This document shows positions 46,126 to 56,793 of a stretch of 64,000 nt of DNA, piece by piece. Source of the DNA: Mesoplasma chauliocola (GTDB taxonomy: Bacteria > Bacillota_I > Bacilli_A > Mycoplasmatales > Mycoplasmataceae); NCBI RefSeq assembly GCF_002290085.1, contig NZ_CP023173.1:522501-586500 (forward strand), given 5' to 3'. The notes under the pieces are model-generated. The model was not told the DNA's origin. It saw only the letters and a program-made list of their open reading frames with translations, and searched no databases. Position numbers and translations under genes: made by a program. The stretch's first letter is position 1. Each line of letters starts with the position of its first letter.

Positions 46126-47750
46126 TCAATTGATTCCTCTATATACTTAGGACAATTTATTATTTCATTAGAATTAAAAATTGAAAATGCTGATTCAACT
46201 TTCTTTTTTTGCATAAATTTAATAAGATCGATTTCCGTCATATTTTTTCTACCTAAAATTTTTTGTAATTTTTCAACATTATTAGCTCTAACAATTGCAG
46301 GTTCCAATGTATTATTATTAATTTTGGGGTGCCCATTAATAGGTTCATATATTTGAGAATCACAAAACATTTTGATGTTATTCTTAGTGTTTTCACCTGT
46401 GAAATCTTTAAACCATCGCTCTTTTTTGTCAATTTGACCATCATTATCATAAATTGCAGCAACTTTTAAATCCAAATATTGAGATATTTCCAAAAATCTA
46501 TTAAATGAAGTACCTACTGATATAGTTTCTATTCCATCTTCAATAGGAAGCTTTCCATTATTTAAATTCATATATGTTTTTTGAAATATTAGTTCATCAG
46601 AAGCACCTTCAACTAAAACTGCTTTTTTGCATAAAATCAATCTAAGTGTATCATAACCCGTCATTTTTTCAAAAAATTTCTTTGATTCTAAATTCGTAAA
46701 TTTTATTGCTTTATTTTTATTTAACAAAATAACATTATCTAAACCTAATCTGTTAGTAACTAAACTACTATGTGTTGAAATAAAAATTTGCTTATCACCA
46801 AAATTATCTTTAATTTTTTTTAACATTTCATTAAGTTTAGAATGACTTAGATGTGATTCTGGCTCCTCAATTAAAATAACTGAAGATCTTTCTGTATTTT
46901 TTGCTGTTAGTGCTAATTCAGTTTTTATTATTGATTGTTCTCCTTTTCCAATAAAGTCAAAAGGTATTTTATCAAACTCCACCGTTAAATTTCCATTTCA
47001 TGTTGAATTTATACCATAATCAGCAGCTAATCTTATAGTCTTATCACTAAGTTTAGAAGCACCTGATATTTTTTTATTAACAATTTCAACTAATTCATTT
47101 CTCGAAAAATCTTCTTTTATTTTTCTAAAAGCTTGAGATATTCCAATTTCCTCTTCATTTGATAAAGTTTCCTGAAGAATTTTTGATAAATACATATCAG
47201 ATCCGTTTTGGAATTTACTAAAACCTGAATCAATTAAAGCTGACTTAAAGGGTATTTTTTGAGATATTAATCTTTGTCTAGCAAAAGATTCTCATATAAC
47301 TTCATAGTATTCAACTGGTATTGATGCAACATTTTTATTTTGAACAAAAATATTGTAATCATTTCTAAAATTTTCATCTAATTTTGCAGTTAAAACAATT
47401 CCTTGTTCTTTTTGGGAAGTTTGGGAGTTAGAAAAATTATCTCCTTGAAATTCAGGTAATTCATCTTTAAAATAAATTTCAATCAATAAAATAGGCGGAT
47501 CTACAATATAGCCTTCTTTTATATTATTTATGTATTCGTCAACAGAAAATGAATTAAATAAATATTGATGTAAATTATTTTTTATTGATTTTCCTCTAAA
47601 TAAACCTGTTAAAGCAAGATTTATAGCTTCTAAAATAGTTGACTTTCCTGCGCCATTGTCTCCAACTAGCAAATTTATTTTATCGTTAAAATAAATTTCA
47701 AATTTTTCCTTTATGCCTTTAAAGTTTTCAATTACTATTTTTTTTATCAT
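46107..47750 (-). CDS. OLD-family ATPase/TOPRIM nuclease, GajA-like (Gabija)
   Basis: A 547-residue protein. The N-terminal ATPase starts with IVIENFKGIKEKFEI and has Walker A VGDNGAGKSTILEAINL; Walker B and signature parts appear as VILIEEPESHLSHSKL and FISTHSSLVTN, typical of OLD/RecF-like ABC ATPases. The C-terminal TOPRIM has the conserved Glu in AVLVEGASDELIFQK and the Asp motif in VAAIYDNDGQ, the metal-binding residues of OLD nucleases. Four TGA codons are read as Trp, and the last residues WITKS reach the TAA at 46107. AAGGAG precedes the ATG. It shares 19 nt with the helicase gene. GajA proteins are of similar length. Confidence 0.85.
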
Positions 47751-47821
47751 AATTTGTACTCCTTATACTCTAAAATACTTCTTTCCTATCATTAATTACA
47801 TATACTAAGCTTCCAATTAAA

Positions 47822-48319
47822 CTAAATATATTAATTGATAAAATTGAATTTATAATGAATAACTCTATTTTTAGACAACATTAACCTTCACGCAAAGATT
47901 ATATTTAATAAATTAATCGCAGTTAAACTAGTTGCAACAATTACTATAATTAATATTATTTGATTATAGTCATCAAGTTTTAGTTTTTTAATTAAATCTC
48001 TTAAGAAATCTAAATTAACATTATCAGGAATTTTAATTTCACCAAAATCTAAGAAGTCATTGATTAACTAAACAAATTTTTCTTCTGGTAAAACTTGATT
48101 AAATAAATCTTTAACTTATCTGAACTTAAAGCAGCCTTTCAATTGTAATATTTGCTGTATTTATATTTTCTATTAATTTTTGATAAATCTCTTCGGGATT
48201 AGTTTTATTTGTTTAATTGTTTGTATTACAACATTGATTAATTTCTCTATATTAGTCTTTAAATCTTTTTCTAAATTATCAACTAAAGTTAACAGGTTTT
48301 TTGCTTGCTGCTGATTCAT
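47822..48319 (-). pseudogene. decayed membrane-protein gene
   Basis: An ATG at 48317-48319 opens NQQQAKNLLTLVDNLEKD, but the frame breaks after about 45 residues; further pieces continue in other frames (TNPEEIYQKLIENINTANITIE, SSDKLKDLFNQVLPEEKF, IIVIVATSLTAINLLNIIFAW), with two in-frame TAA/TAG. The end has a membrane segment. The family is not recognised. Confidence 0.7.
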
Positions 48320-48440
48320 TTATTTTTTTAGTGTTTGCCATTAAATAATCCTTATTTTCTATTTGTAAATATACTTTTTTATTTTATCTTAAAATACATT
48401 TAAAAGTGTATTTTTTTTAAGCCAAAAAATCATGTAAAAT

Positions 48441-48469
48441 TAAAAAAAACTTACTATTTCTAGTAAGTT
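48441..48469 (-). terminator. rho-independent terminator after ABC-2 permease
   Basis: Perfect 9-bp stem AACTTACTA / TAGTAAGTT with a 4-nt loop and eight T on the minus strand; the permease stop is inside the stem. Confidence 0.92.
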
Positions 48470-49311
48470 GCTTTACGATTTTGTAATGTTCATAATCAAA
48501 TGAATAAAATGATAAATGCAATATTATATGCATACCCTGCAAATATTAATCAGTTATTAGCATTTCATCAAAAACTTGACCCTGATGAAACTGATGGAAT
48601 CATAAATAAAATTCAACCAATTATACTTCGATAAAAATTGTCTACTAATAATAACGGAATTAACGAAAAGTTAGCACTAACTAATAAATATTGAATGAAA
48701 AAGAAAGCGATAATAATAATTACTTTTATAGCTCCTTTTTTTGGTAAAGCTTGAATTAATACTGATAGTAATAAACCTAAGAAATAAGCTGATAGTACTT
48801 TTAATACTAAAGTTGCAAAGAATTGTAAATTCATTAGTTCAATAACTTTAACTGACGAAATAGCTGTAGTTAAACCAAATATAATAATTATTATTAGAGT
48901 TGCTATAATTGCTTGTGCTATTAATAATATTGCATTATAGATTAAACCAAAGTTTTTAATTTGGTATCTTTTGATTCCACCAAATAAGAATATACGGTTA
49001 ACTTTTTTGCTTATATTATCATTAAGTGTGCTTTTCATACTTGTGATTGAACAAACTAGCATTAAAGCACCAACTATCATCATAACAACACCCACTGTTA
49101 ACTCTGTTTTATCTGGTTCATCAAATGAAGGTACTTTAACAGCAACATAGCTTAATAAACTAATAGTTCCAATTAAAGCTATTGTAAATAAAGATAAAAT
49201 TACAAAACCAGATTTGAAGCCATTAAAGAAGTTATATTTAAAATAAATAGCAAATTTATTTTTAGTAGGAAATTTTGCACTTAAATGCATTTTTTTATTA
49301 TTTGATCTCAT
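48454..49311 (-). CDS. ABC-2 type transporter permease
   Basis: A 285-residue membrane protein with six or seven hydrophobic segments (VILSLFTIALIGTISLLSYVAV, VGVVMMIVGALMLVCSIT, AILLIAQAIIATLIIIIIFG, VLKVLSAYFLGLLLSVLIQ, VIIIIAFFFIQYLLVSA, and a last WLIFAGYAYNIAFIILFIWL). The basic segment KSTLNDNISKKVNRIFLFGGIKRYQIKN is typical of ABC-2 cytoplasmic loops. It is 2 nt after the ATPase gene. TGA codons are read as Trp. Substrate unknown. Confidence 0.87.
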
Positions 49312-49313
49312 AA

Positions 49314-50021
49314 TTAAAAATCCCCTATTTCAGTAAATTCATAAAATGATTTAAAGCTTTCTCTTAAATTTGATTTATGATCTTTAATATTTACATCTTT
49401 AACTATTTTGTTATCTTTAATGATTAATCCACGCTCACAAAATTTTTCTATTTCTTCTAATATATGACTACAATAAATAATAGTTAAATTCTTAGTTTTT
49501 AATTTATCCATAATTTTTTCAAATAATTCTACTGCTAATGGATCTAATCCTCTAGTTGGTTCATCAAAAATTAAAATATCTTTATCTCCAGATATTGCTA
49601 AAATAATTTTTAATTTTTGCACCATTCCTGAAGACAAACTGCCAATTGTAGACAGATCATTTAAATCGAACGCTAAAGCTCTAGCAAACATATCAATGTT
49701 TATGTTAAATTTTTCATTATTTTCTAATTCTTTAACATAATTAACATATTCAAAAACACTTAGTTTTTTAGGGATGTTAAGATTAGCTGAAATATACCCT
49801 ATTCTACTAATATTAAAATCTTTATCTGTAGTTTTTACACCATTAATTATAACTTCACCTTTTCTTGGTAAATGTAATCCTAATAATAATTCAATAAAAG
49901 TAGTTTTACCAGCACCATTTGGCCCTACTAATCCAATATGCTCTTGCTTAATGATAATATTTACTTCCTTTAAACCTTTATTTAAAGTAAACATTTTTTC
50001 AACGTTTTTAAATTCAATCAT
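49314..50021 (-). CDS. ABC transporter ATP-binding protein
   Basis: A 235-residue ATPase with Walker A GLVGPNGAGKTTFIELLLG, signature GSLSSGMVQKLKIIL, Walker B ILIFDEPTRGLDP and switch His in IIYCSHILEE. It drives the permease 48454-49311. The promoter shows an extended -10, TGTATAAT, about 30 nt before the ATG, and the ribosome binding site is AAAAGGTG. The ABC-2 layout suggests export of a drug or peptide; there is no direct evidence which. No TGA codon is needed in it. Confidence 0.93.
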   Translation of the reverse strand: MIEFKNVEKMFTLNKGLKEVNIIIKQEHIGLVGPNGAGKTTFIELLLGLHLPRKGEVIINGVKTTDKDFNISRIGYISANLNIPKKLSVFEYVNYVKELENNEKFNINIDMFARALAFDLNDLSTIGSLSSGMVQKLKIILAISGDKDILIFDEPTRGLDPLAVELFEKIMDKLKTKNLTIIYCSHILEEIEKFCERGLIIKDNKIVKDVNIKDHKSNLRESFKSFYEFTEIGDF

Positions 50022-50077
50022 ATGTACACCTTTTCCCTATTTACATTAAATTATACATATATAGCAAAGAAAATTAA

Positions 50078-50110
50078 AAATAACCATTGGAATTTCCCAA
50101 ATGGTTATTT
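50078..50110 (-). terminator. rho-independent terminator after lipoprotein
   Basis: AAATAACCATT / AATGGTTATTT with an 11-nt loop ending in TTTTTAATTTT on the minus strand. Confidence 0.88.
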
Positions 50111-50126
50111 GTTTATCTTTAATTGT

Positions 50127-50591
50127 TTAAGCTGCTTTAATTGTAAAAGTAACTTTATGTTCAGTAGTCCCATCTACAATTGTTGCGCTTGTATCTGTAA
50201 TATCATTAACAGTTGCTTCTTCAGAAACTTTATTATTTGGATTCTTAGCATTAAACGCTGCAATAATTGTTGCTGGTTGTTTGTCAGCAAGTTCCCCTAA
50301 TTTAAGTTCAATAACAGTTGCTTTAATGGTAAAAGTAACTTTATGTTCAGTAGTCCCATCTACAATTGTTGCACTTGTATCTGTAATATCCTTAACAGTT
50401 GCTTTGTCAGAAACCTTATTATTTGGATTCTTAGCATTAAACGCTGCAATAATTGTTGTTGATTCTTTATTGTTTAACTCTCCTAAAGCTAAAACTATTG
50501 ATTCAGGTTTTTCACCACTGCATGAAACAGCAACTGAGGCTCCTGTTGCTGTTAATCCAACAGCTCCTAGTATTGATAATAATTTTTTCAT
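50127..50591 (-). CDS. small lipoprotein with two internal repeats
   Basis: A 154-residue predicted membrane lipoprotein. Signal MKKLLSILGAVGLTATGAS ends in the lipobox AVSC (Cys at about 23). The mature part is two copies of a roughly 66-residue unit containing LGEL, TIIAAFNAKNPNNKVS, DITDTSATIVDGTTEHKV and FTIKA. The first unit starts after SGEKPESI. It is a surface protein of unknown role. The ATG at 50589-50591 is chosen over an in-frame ATG at 50612 because the signal motif begins here and AAAGGG lies upstream. Confidence 0.85.
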   Translation of the reverse strand: MKKLLSILGAVGLTATGASVAVSCSGEKPESIVLALGELNNKESTTIIAAFNAKNPNNKVSDKATVKDITDTSATIVDGTTEHKVTFTIKATVIELKLGELADKQPATIIAAFNAKNPNNKVSEEATVNDITDTSATIVDGTTEHKVTFTIKAA

Positions 50592-50653
50592 ATTAAAACC
50601 CTTTCCCACCAATCAAATTGTTAAATTGGATACTTTAATAATATGATTTTTAA

Positions 50654-51450
50654 CTAAATTAACAACCAACTATAATTTATAAAATACTTGCATATAAATA
50701 TCTTTGGTTTAAATCCAATCTTCTTATAAATAGGTGTTGCAATTTCTGTACCAAATAATAGAACACTTTGCTTATTTAACTGTTTAACATAAGAAATTAA
50801 ATAAAACATAATCATTTTAGCTAAACCTTGATTACAAGCTGATTTTAATACTACTATATCATCAATGATTGCATTTTCATTATCAAAGTAGATATTGCCT
50901 GCCCCAACAATATTATGTTGATAATCTTTTACTAAGACCATTAAATTAACATTATGTTTTAAGTTATATTTAAAAATTGGTGAATATTTGTCTAAAACTA
51001 TTGTTTCTCATTCAAAACTACTTTTAATAATATTTGAGAAAAGGTTTCAACATCAGATTTAGTTTCTACTACTTTAATATGGTCATTGTCTAAACTATCC
51101 TTAATATTTCAATTTTTAAGATCTAATACCATTCCCTGATAAGTGTGTAATAATTTAAAATTTTTTTTCAATAAATATTCATGCTTCAGTTTATTGCTGC
51201 CATGAGAAAAATTAATTCACGAAACTTTATTTTTGATTTTGGTAATTTTTTCTAATGATAATTTATTCAATTCATTTGAAACTATATTAATTAAATTATC
51301 TTTTTCATTGCCATTAATAACACAAACATTTTCATTGATTCAATCAAAGCATTCATTTTATATAAGCTGAATTTGCATTAGCATAATATTTAATAAAATT
51401 ATTTATTAAATTTTCAGCATACTGCGTACGTGTTTTAAATGTCTTTTTCA
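50654..51450 (-). pseudogene. frameshifted GNAT acetyltransferase
   Basis: An ATG at 51448-51450 opens KKTFKTRTQYAENLINNF; frame changes near 51345 and 51030 are needed to continue through DWINENVCVINGNEKDNL, HEYLLKKNFKLLHTYQGMVL and MVLVKDYQHNIVGAGN to the GNAT core VVLKSACNQGLAKMIMFYLI and YKKIGFKPKIF. Probably inactive. The C-terminal part from 50941 could still be made from its own ATG. Confidence 0.75.
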
Positions 51451-51540
51451 TATTTATTGCTCTTTTCTAAGAGATTAGCTCCTTAGTGTAGATTCTACTG
51501 TTTATAATATAAAGAGCAAATTTATCAAACTATTGATGGA

Positions 51541-51570
51541 AAAATAAAAAAACTAGCTGGCGCTAGTTTT
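51541..51570 (-). terminator. rho-independent terminator after lipoprotein
   Basis: Perfect stem AAACTAGC / GCTAGTTT with a 4-5-nt loop and T run on the minus strand, 27 nt past the stop at 51597. Confidence 0.9.
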
Positions 51571-51596
51571 CATAGTTTAATAAATAGTTTTATATT

Positions 51597-52337
51597 TTAG
51601 TATCAGTGATTTTCTGCTCAAATTTTTTGAGTATTGTTTGTGTTTGCATGAACAGTTCCATCAATAACAGTGATTTTTACAAATTCATAGTGTCCGTTAT
51701 CACTTTGAACATTTTTTGCTTGAGTTGCACCATGTAAAATTACAAGTGTATATTCTGCATTTACAAGATTTACTTTATCTGATGAATTAACATATTTAAC
51801 ATCACCTGATATTCCGTTATCACTAAAAAATTCTTGAGTTAAAGGTTTTACATTTCAACCAATAGAATTTGGGCTCATTACTTCTTTTGTTATTCTATAT
51901 TTAATTGAATTTTGTCCATCAACACCTACTCTTGTTGAATTTACTAATCCGTTCATATCTCTTGTTGAAACATTAGTTCCTTCTGGTATCTTGTTACCTT
52001 CATCTACTAATTTATCAATAGTTAAAGTTAATGTACCTGAAACTAATTTTGAATTAGCAGAAGCTGTAATTGTAATTGTTCCAGTTACGTCTTTTGTAGC
52101 ATCTTTTTTAACAATAGTTACATCTTCAGCTTTTAATTCTTTTAATCCTTCAACTTTTGTTAATGCCTCAATAATTTGTGCATCTGTTGTATCATTTGTT
52201 GCTTTGAAATCTGTTAAAGTTACTTTTGATAAATCTACTTTATCTTCTGTAACTTCACCATTTCCACATGAAACAACAACTGAAGCTCCTGTAGCAGTTA
52301 AACCAACTGCTCCTAAAATAGCTAATAATTTTTTCAT
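51597..52337 (-). CDS. lipoprotein of unknown function
   Basis: A 246-residue lipoprotein: signal MKKLLAILGAVGLTATGAS with lipobox VVSC, Cys at about residue 23. The first half has the KVTLTDFKATNDTTDAQIIEAL and VTGTITITASANSKLV pattern also found in the large lipoprotein 53298-56405 (KKLTASDVDIK, GSIVVTAKDSANLITG), so they share a domain. The rest has no recognised motif. AAAAGGAG precedes the ATG at 52335-52337. TGA codons are read as Trp. Confidence 0.85.
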
Positions 52338-52415
52338 ATTAATTCTCCTTTTAATTTTATAAACAGCAAACAAATTTGTTCACTATAAGTATGATTTTAC
52401 TAAAAAAATAAAAAA

Positions 52416-52452
52416 ACACTTAAAATTGGAAAAATTTCTCAAATTTAAGTGT
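52416..52452 (-). terminator. terminator-like element near surface gene (copy 2)
   Basis: ACACTTAAATTT / AATTTTAAGTGT stem with a 13-nt loop followed by TTTTTTTATTTTTTT on the minus strand. It terminates 52469-53221 and closely resembles the element at 44952-44990. Confidence 0.85.
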
Positions 52453-52468
52453 AAAAATTAAGCTATAA

Positions 52469-53221
52469 CTAAATCAAATTAATAACTCTTTTATATTCTT
52501 TACGCTTAAAGATTAAATTATTATTAAATACTAATCATACATGATGTAAAGAAAATCAAATAAAAAACGCTATAGCTAAATATAAACAATATAACCATAC
52601 TGAATTACCAATAAATAAATTTTGAAAATCAACAAAGGGATAAGGATATCTTCCAGTTCTGCCATTTTGTAAATATAATTCTCCTCTAATATATACATAT
52701 ACTAAATAACTAATTGCATAAATAAATACTAGATAGATATCTCATTTCTTATAAAAGTTATATGAATACTTTTCATTACCCATACTAAATTGATAAATAA
52801 TAAATAGTAATATAGGACAGATCATATGAGTCATTATAGTACATAAGATTTGGTTATTAGTATAGTTAACTATACTATCTTGTCCAGTTTTAATGTAATA
52901 AACAACACCCATTCAAAAGATTAAAAATACCAGCATATTTAAATTCATAATAACCATTCTAAAACGATCAGTAGTTATTCCGCTTTTCTTATTATCAAAA
53001 TTAATAATATAAATAAGTAATCAAACAATAGTCATTATATTAACTTGTACAGAAAAGAAACTCATTAAAATATCATAGTTAGTAAATGCATTATTACTGT
53101 ATCAGTGTTCAACAAAACTTGATAAGTAAAATCCTCAACACAAAAAACCAGCAAATATTAAAAATGCTATTAAATGATAATATCAAATTCAGTTTTCATA
53201 AAAGCGGGTGTGTTTTTTCAT
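52469..53221 (-). CDS. polytopic membrane protein, Pr6Pr/DUF1600-like
   Basis: A 250-residue protein with about six membrane segments (HLIAFLIFAGFLCWGFYLSSF, FFSVQVNIMTIVWLLIYIIN, VIMNLNMLVFLIFWMGVVYYI, ICPILLFIIYQF, YLVFIYAISYLVYVYIRG, VWLYCLYLAIAFFIWF). Conserved-looking features are FSVQVNIMTI, THMICP, and RYPYPFVDF between segments five and six. It resembles the gene at 32149-32919. Around ten Trp codons are TGA. No ribosome binding site precedes the ATG; TGCTAAAAT lies about 8 nt upstream and could be an extended -10, which would give a leaderless message. Confidence 0.75.
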
Positions 53222-53242
53222 ATTTTGATTTTAGCATAAATA

Positions 53243-53269
53243 TAAAAAAAGACTCATAGAGTAGTCTTT
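53243..53269 (-). terminator. rho-independent terminator after large lipoprotein
   Basis: The 7-bp stem AAAGACT / AGTCTTT with an 8-nt loop and a T run on the minus strand, 29 nt past the stop. Confidence 0.85.
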
Positions 53270-53297
53270 AATTATATCTTTTAAATAAATTAACTAA

Positions 53298-56200
53298 TTA
53301 GTTAAAGTATTTGTTTGATAGGTTGAATGCGAATAGTTGTCCTTCAGCCAATGTAGGAATAGTTAACTCAACATTAGTTCCTTTAACTTTTGTTGATCCG
53401 TCAACTACTGCAATAGTTATTTTTCCAGCTTGACCTTCAGTTGCAAGATTAATTGTAATTGTTACATCAGTATCTAAAACTAATTTATCTGTGTCTTCAG
53501 TTAAACCAAATTTAGTGTTTAATGCATCAAGTACATCTTGTTGAGATGTTGTGTTTGAGATTTCCAAACTTAAATCAACTGCTGTTAATCCTGTAATATC
53601 TTTTTTTGTATCAGCATGCAATGCAGGAATAGTTAACTCAACATTAGTTCCTTTAACTTTTGTTGATCCGTCAACTACTGCAATAGTTATTTTTCCAGCT
53701 TGACCTTCAGTTGCAAGATTAATTGTAATTGTTACATCAGTATCTAAAACTAATTTATCTGTGTCTTCAGTTAAACCAAATTTAGTGTTTAATGCATCAA
53801 GTACATCTTGTTGAGATGTTGTGTTTGAGATTTCCAAACTTAAATCAACTGCTGTTAATCCTGTAATATCTTTTTTTGTATCAGCATGCAATGCAGGAAT
53901 AGTTAACTCAACATTAGTTCCTTTAACTTTTGTTGATCCGTCAACTACTGCAATAGTTATTTTTCCAGCTTGACCTTCAGTTGCAAGATTAATTGTAATT
54001 GTTACATCAGTATCTAAAACTAATTTATCTGTGTCTTCAGTTAAACCAAATTTAGTGTTTAATGCATCAAGTACATCTTGTTGAGATGTTGTGTTTGAGA
54101 TTTCCAAACTTAAATCATCTGCTGTTAATCCTGTAATATCTTTTTTATTATCAGAAGCTGCCTCTTTAACAATATTAACTTCAACTTCAAATTCAGTTTT
54201 AGCTAATTGATAACCTTCAGCTGCTTCTGCAGTAACTTTTAAAATTTTTGTTTCAGTTTCAGGAGTTGCCCCTTCTTCGTTTGCAGTTTCAACTAAATTA
54301 CCATCAGTTTTAACTTCAGCTTTAAATGATTTTACACCTTCAACTTCAACTGCAATAACAGCTGCAATAGCTTCTGCATCATCTTTAAAGTTTTTACCTT
54401 GAACTGCATCATTTAATGCATTCGTGATTGTTTCTTCAGTAACAGTTGGAATATCTGCTTCTTGAATTAACATAGAAGCTGATCCTTTAACTAATTCTGA
54501 TTTTTCGTTTGCTCTAATACTAATATCTCAGTATTTTGAAGCATCTTTTGAAAGTTTTGGAGATGATTGAACTGCTTTAATATCAACATCTGATGCAGTT
54601 AATTTTTTTAAACCTTTTACAGTTTGTAATTTAGCTAAAACATCAGCTTGAATTGATTCTTGAGTTGAACCATCTTTTGGTTTATAGTCAACAAATACAC
54701 CTTGTGCATCATTAAAGATATTTAAGTTAACTTTTTCAATTTTTTCGATTGTAATTGTTACTGTTCCAGTAATTAAATTAGCTGAGTCTTTTGCTGTTAC
54801 AACAATTGATCCTTCTTTAGTTGAAGTTGCTAATGTTTGTTTGAAAGTAATATCATCTTTAGTAATTGATAAATTTTCTGATTCTTCTTTTACTTTATTT
54901 AAATTAGTATTAATAACTGCAACAATGTCTTCAATAACAACATCATTTAATGCTTTATTAGATAAATCCTCTTTACTTAATACAGTTTCTAATTCAATTT
55001 TTGGTAAAGCAGGAGTTGCTAATTCTTTTGAATTAATTAATAATCCAGCATTTTTTGCATCTTCAGTTGCTTCAACTTTAACTGAACCAGCTTTATTAAT
55101 TTGAGGTTTTGCTATTTCTTCTAATTTAATATCTGAAGTAACTAATTCTCTTGATAATTCTCCTTTATATTTTTTGTTTAAGAATGAAATAATTTGTTCT
55201 TCATATGAAGGAATAATTACTTCATTTTTTCCTGTATAAGTTACATTGTAAACTACGTCTGTTGCTTCATCAGCAGCAGGTGTAACAATAATTTTTGCTC
55301 CATCTAAAGTAATTCCTTTAACAACAACTGTTGCATCTTCAGCAATAGCTCCTGTATTTTTTTCTTTAAATGCATCAACAATAACATCTTGATTTGATTT
55401 ACCTTCTAAGTTTTTTGCATCAGCTTTATATTGATTTCTAACTGGTGTACCAGCTATTGTGATATCTCCTAATGCTAATACTTCATTTTCTCTTAAAGCA
55501 TCTCCAGTTTCAGGATCAGTTGATCCATTTCCATTATTTTCAGAAGAAACTGAAGGAGTTTCTAATTTTAATCCATTTAATGCTGTTGATAAATCAATTG
55601 CATCTAATGCAGCAGTTTCAATTGTAACTTGACCAATTACTTTTTCACTGTCTTCTTTTGCAGTTACAGTAATTGAACCTTTTGATCCAATTTTACCTGT
55701 AGTTTGTTTGATTGTTACATCATCTTTTGTAATAGTTTTTTTAGATTCTGTATTTGCTGCTTTTCAAGCTGCGTTAATTGCTGCTGCAACTTCTTCTTCA
55801 GTTGATTTATCAGTTAATCCTTCAACATTTAATTCATTTAAATTAATTAGTGACAAGTCAACAATAATGTTTCCTTCACCTTCAACAATTTTAGCTGAAT
55901 TTGTTGCTTTAACTTCAACGCTGTTTATTTCTCCAGGATTAATCTGTTCTAAGTCAAATTCAACTTCATATGCTTCTAAATGTTTTAGTCCCTTAACTTG
56001 TCTTAAAGCACTAATAACTTCTTGAACAGTAGGTGTTTTATCAAAGTAAACATCTTTTAAAGCAGTTTTTAAGTTAACTGCTGGTGTTTTAACAATTTCT
56101 AAAACGATTTCCCCTGTTACTGATTTTGCTTTATCAGAAGCGTGAATTCATACACTTCCTTCTGTATTTGCTGTTGCAATTGTTGTAACAACTGCAATCT

Positions 56201-56405
56201 CGCTTGATTTAAGGTCTTTTACTCCCTTAGTTTCTTTTAAATAGCTAATAATTTCCTCTTCGTCAGTGTCGTTTGTAGCAATATAACCTGTAAGTGCATT
56301 ACTTAAGTCTACTGCTCCATTTTCTTTTGACCCACAGGCTACTACTAGGCTTGCGCTACTTGCTGCTATACCGGTTGCAGCTAAAATACCTAATAATTTT
56401 TTCAT
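53298..56405 (-). CDS. large lipoprotein with tandem 90-residue repeats
   Basis: A 1035-residue surface lipoprotein. Signal MKKLLGILAATGIAASSAS with lipobox VVAC (Cys at about residue 24). A modular body of about ten diverged copies of a 90-residue domain follows (patterns such as VKGLKDLKSSEIAVV, GSITVTAKEDSEKVIGQV, GTVTITIEKIEKV). The C-terminal part holds three near-identical copies, 90 residues each, with DDLSLEISNTTSQQDVL and STKVKGTNVELTIP. A few Trp are TGA-coded; otherwise the frame is unbroken. AGGAGG lies about 12 nt before the ATG. The function may be adhesion or immune variation; that is inference. Confidence 0.88.
53361..54170 (-). repeat. 270-nt tandem repeats (three units)
   Basis: Landmarks recur at 53361, 53631 and 53901, exactly 270 nt apart, with almost no differences over three units; the last bases of the block diverge. 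Encodes the three near-identical 90-residue units of the large lipoprotein. Confidence 0.95.
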
Positions 56406-56793
56406 TATTTTGTGTGTCCTCCTAGAATATTCTATATTTTGATAGTAAATAAGAACTATTTTACTACCATTTTATTATAAAGAAAAAATACTTTTATGAG
56501 TGTTTTTTCATGAAAAAAGATAACTTTAAGGGTTTTTTTTCATTATTTAGGATGTTTTGCTCATTTTTAGTAATAGTTATTTAAAAAAAGAGGCTTTATG
56601 TAGGGATACCTAAAAAGTAAGTATAAATAAAGGGAAACAATATTTAATAAAAGCGCAGTACTAATATAAACTGCGCTTTTATTTTATTTATTTTTTTCTA
56701 AATTCATTTTTATGTATTTAATTAAACATTCGAATGGTTTTAAATAAAATGGGTAATTGAATCCAACAAATTATATAAATGTTTATTATTATT
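56406..56793. other. intergenic region with possible IS relics
   Basis: No gene is confidently seen. It contains TAGGGATACC-type sequence at 56601-56633 similar to 61967-61999, an 11-bp hairpin AAAAGCGCAGT / ACTGCGCTTTT at 56649-56680 that should terminate the lipoprotein gene on either side, and a coding-like tail on the minus strand, 56684-56775 (NYPFYLKPFECLIKYIKMNL, ending TAA), without a start. Together these look like the end of a vanished element. Confidence 0.45.
56649..56680. terminator. bidirectional-looking terminator hairpin
   Basis: Perfect 11-bp stem AAAAGCGCAGT / ACTGCGCTTTT with a 10-nt loop and AT-rich flanks, about 110 nt past the stop of 56794-59643. Confidence 0.8.

Noticed and set aside
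45043..47750. Housekeeping recombination genes (RecF/UvrD) rather than defence.
   Set aside because: The ATPase has a TOPRIM domain, overlaps the helicase and lies among surface genes; this fits OLD/Gabija better, though not proven.
53298..56405. Plus-strand open frames opposite the lipoproteins (for example 54841-55104, 55708-56025).
   Set aside because: They are shadows of the repetitive minus-strand coding and lack ribosome binding sites and recognisable domains.
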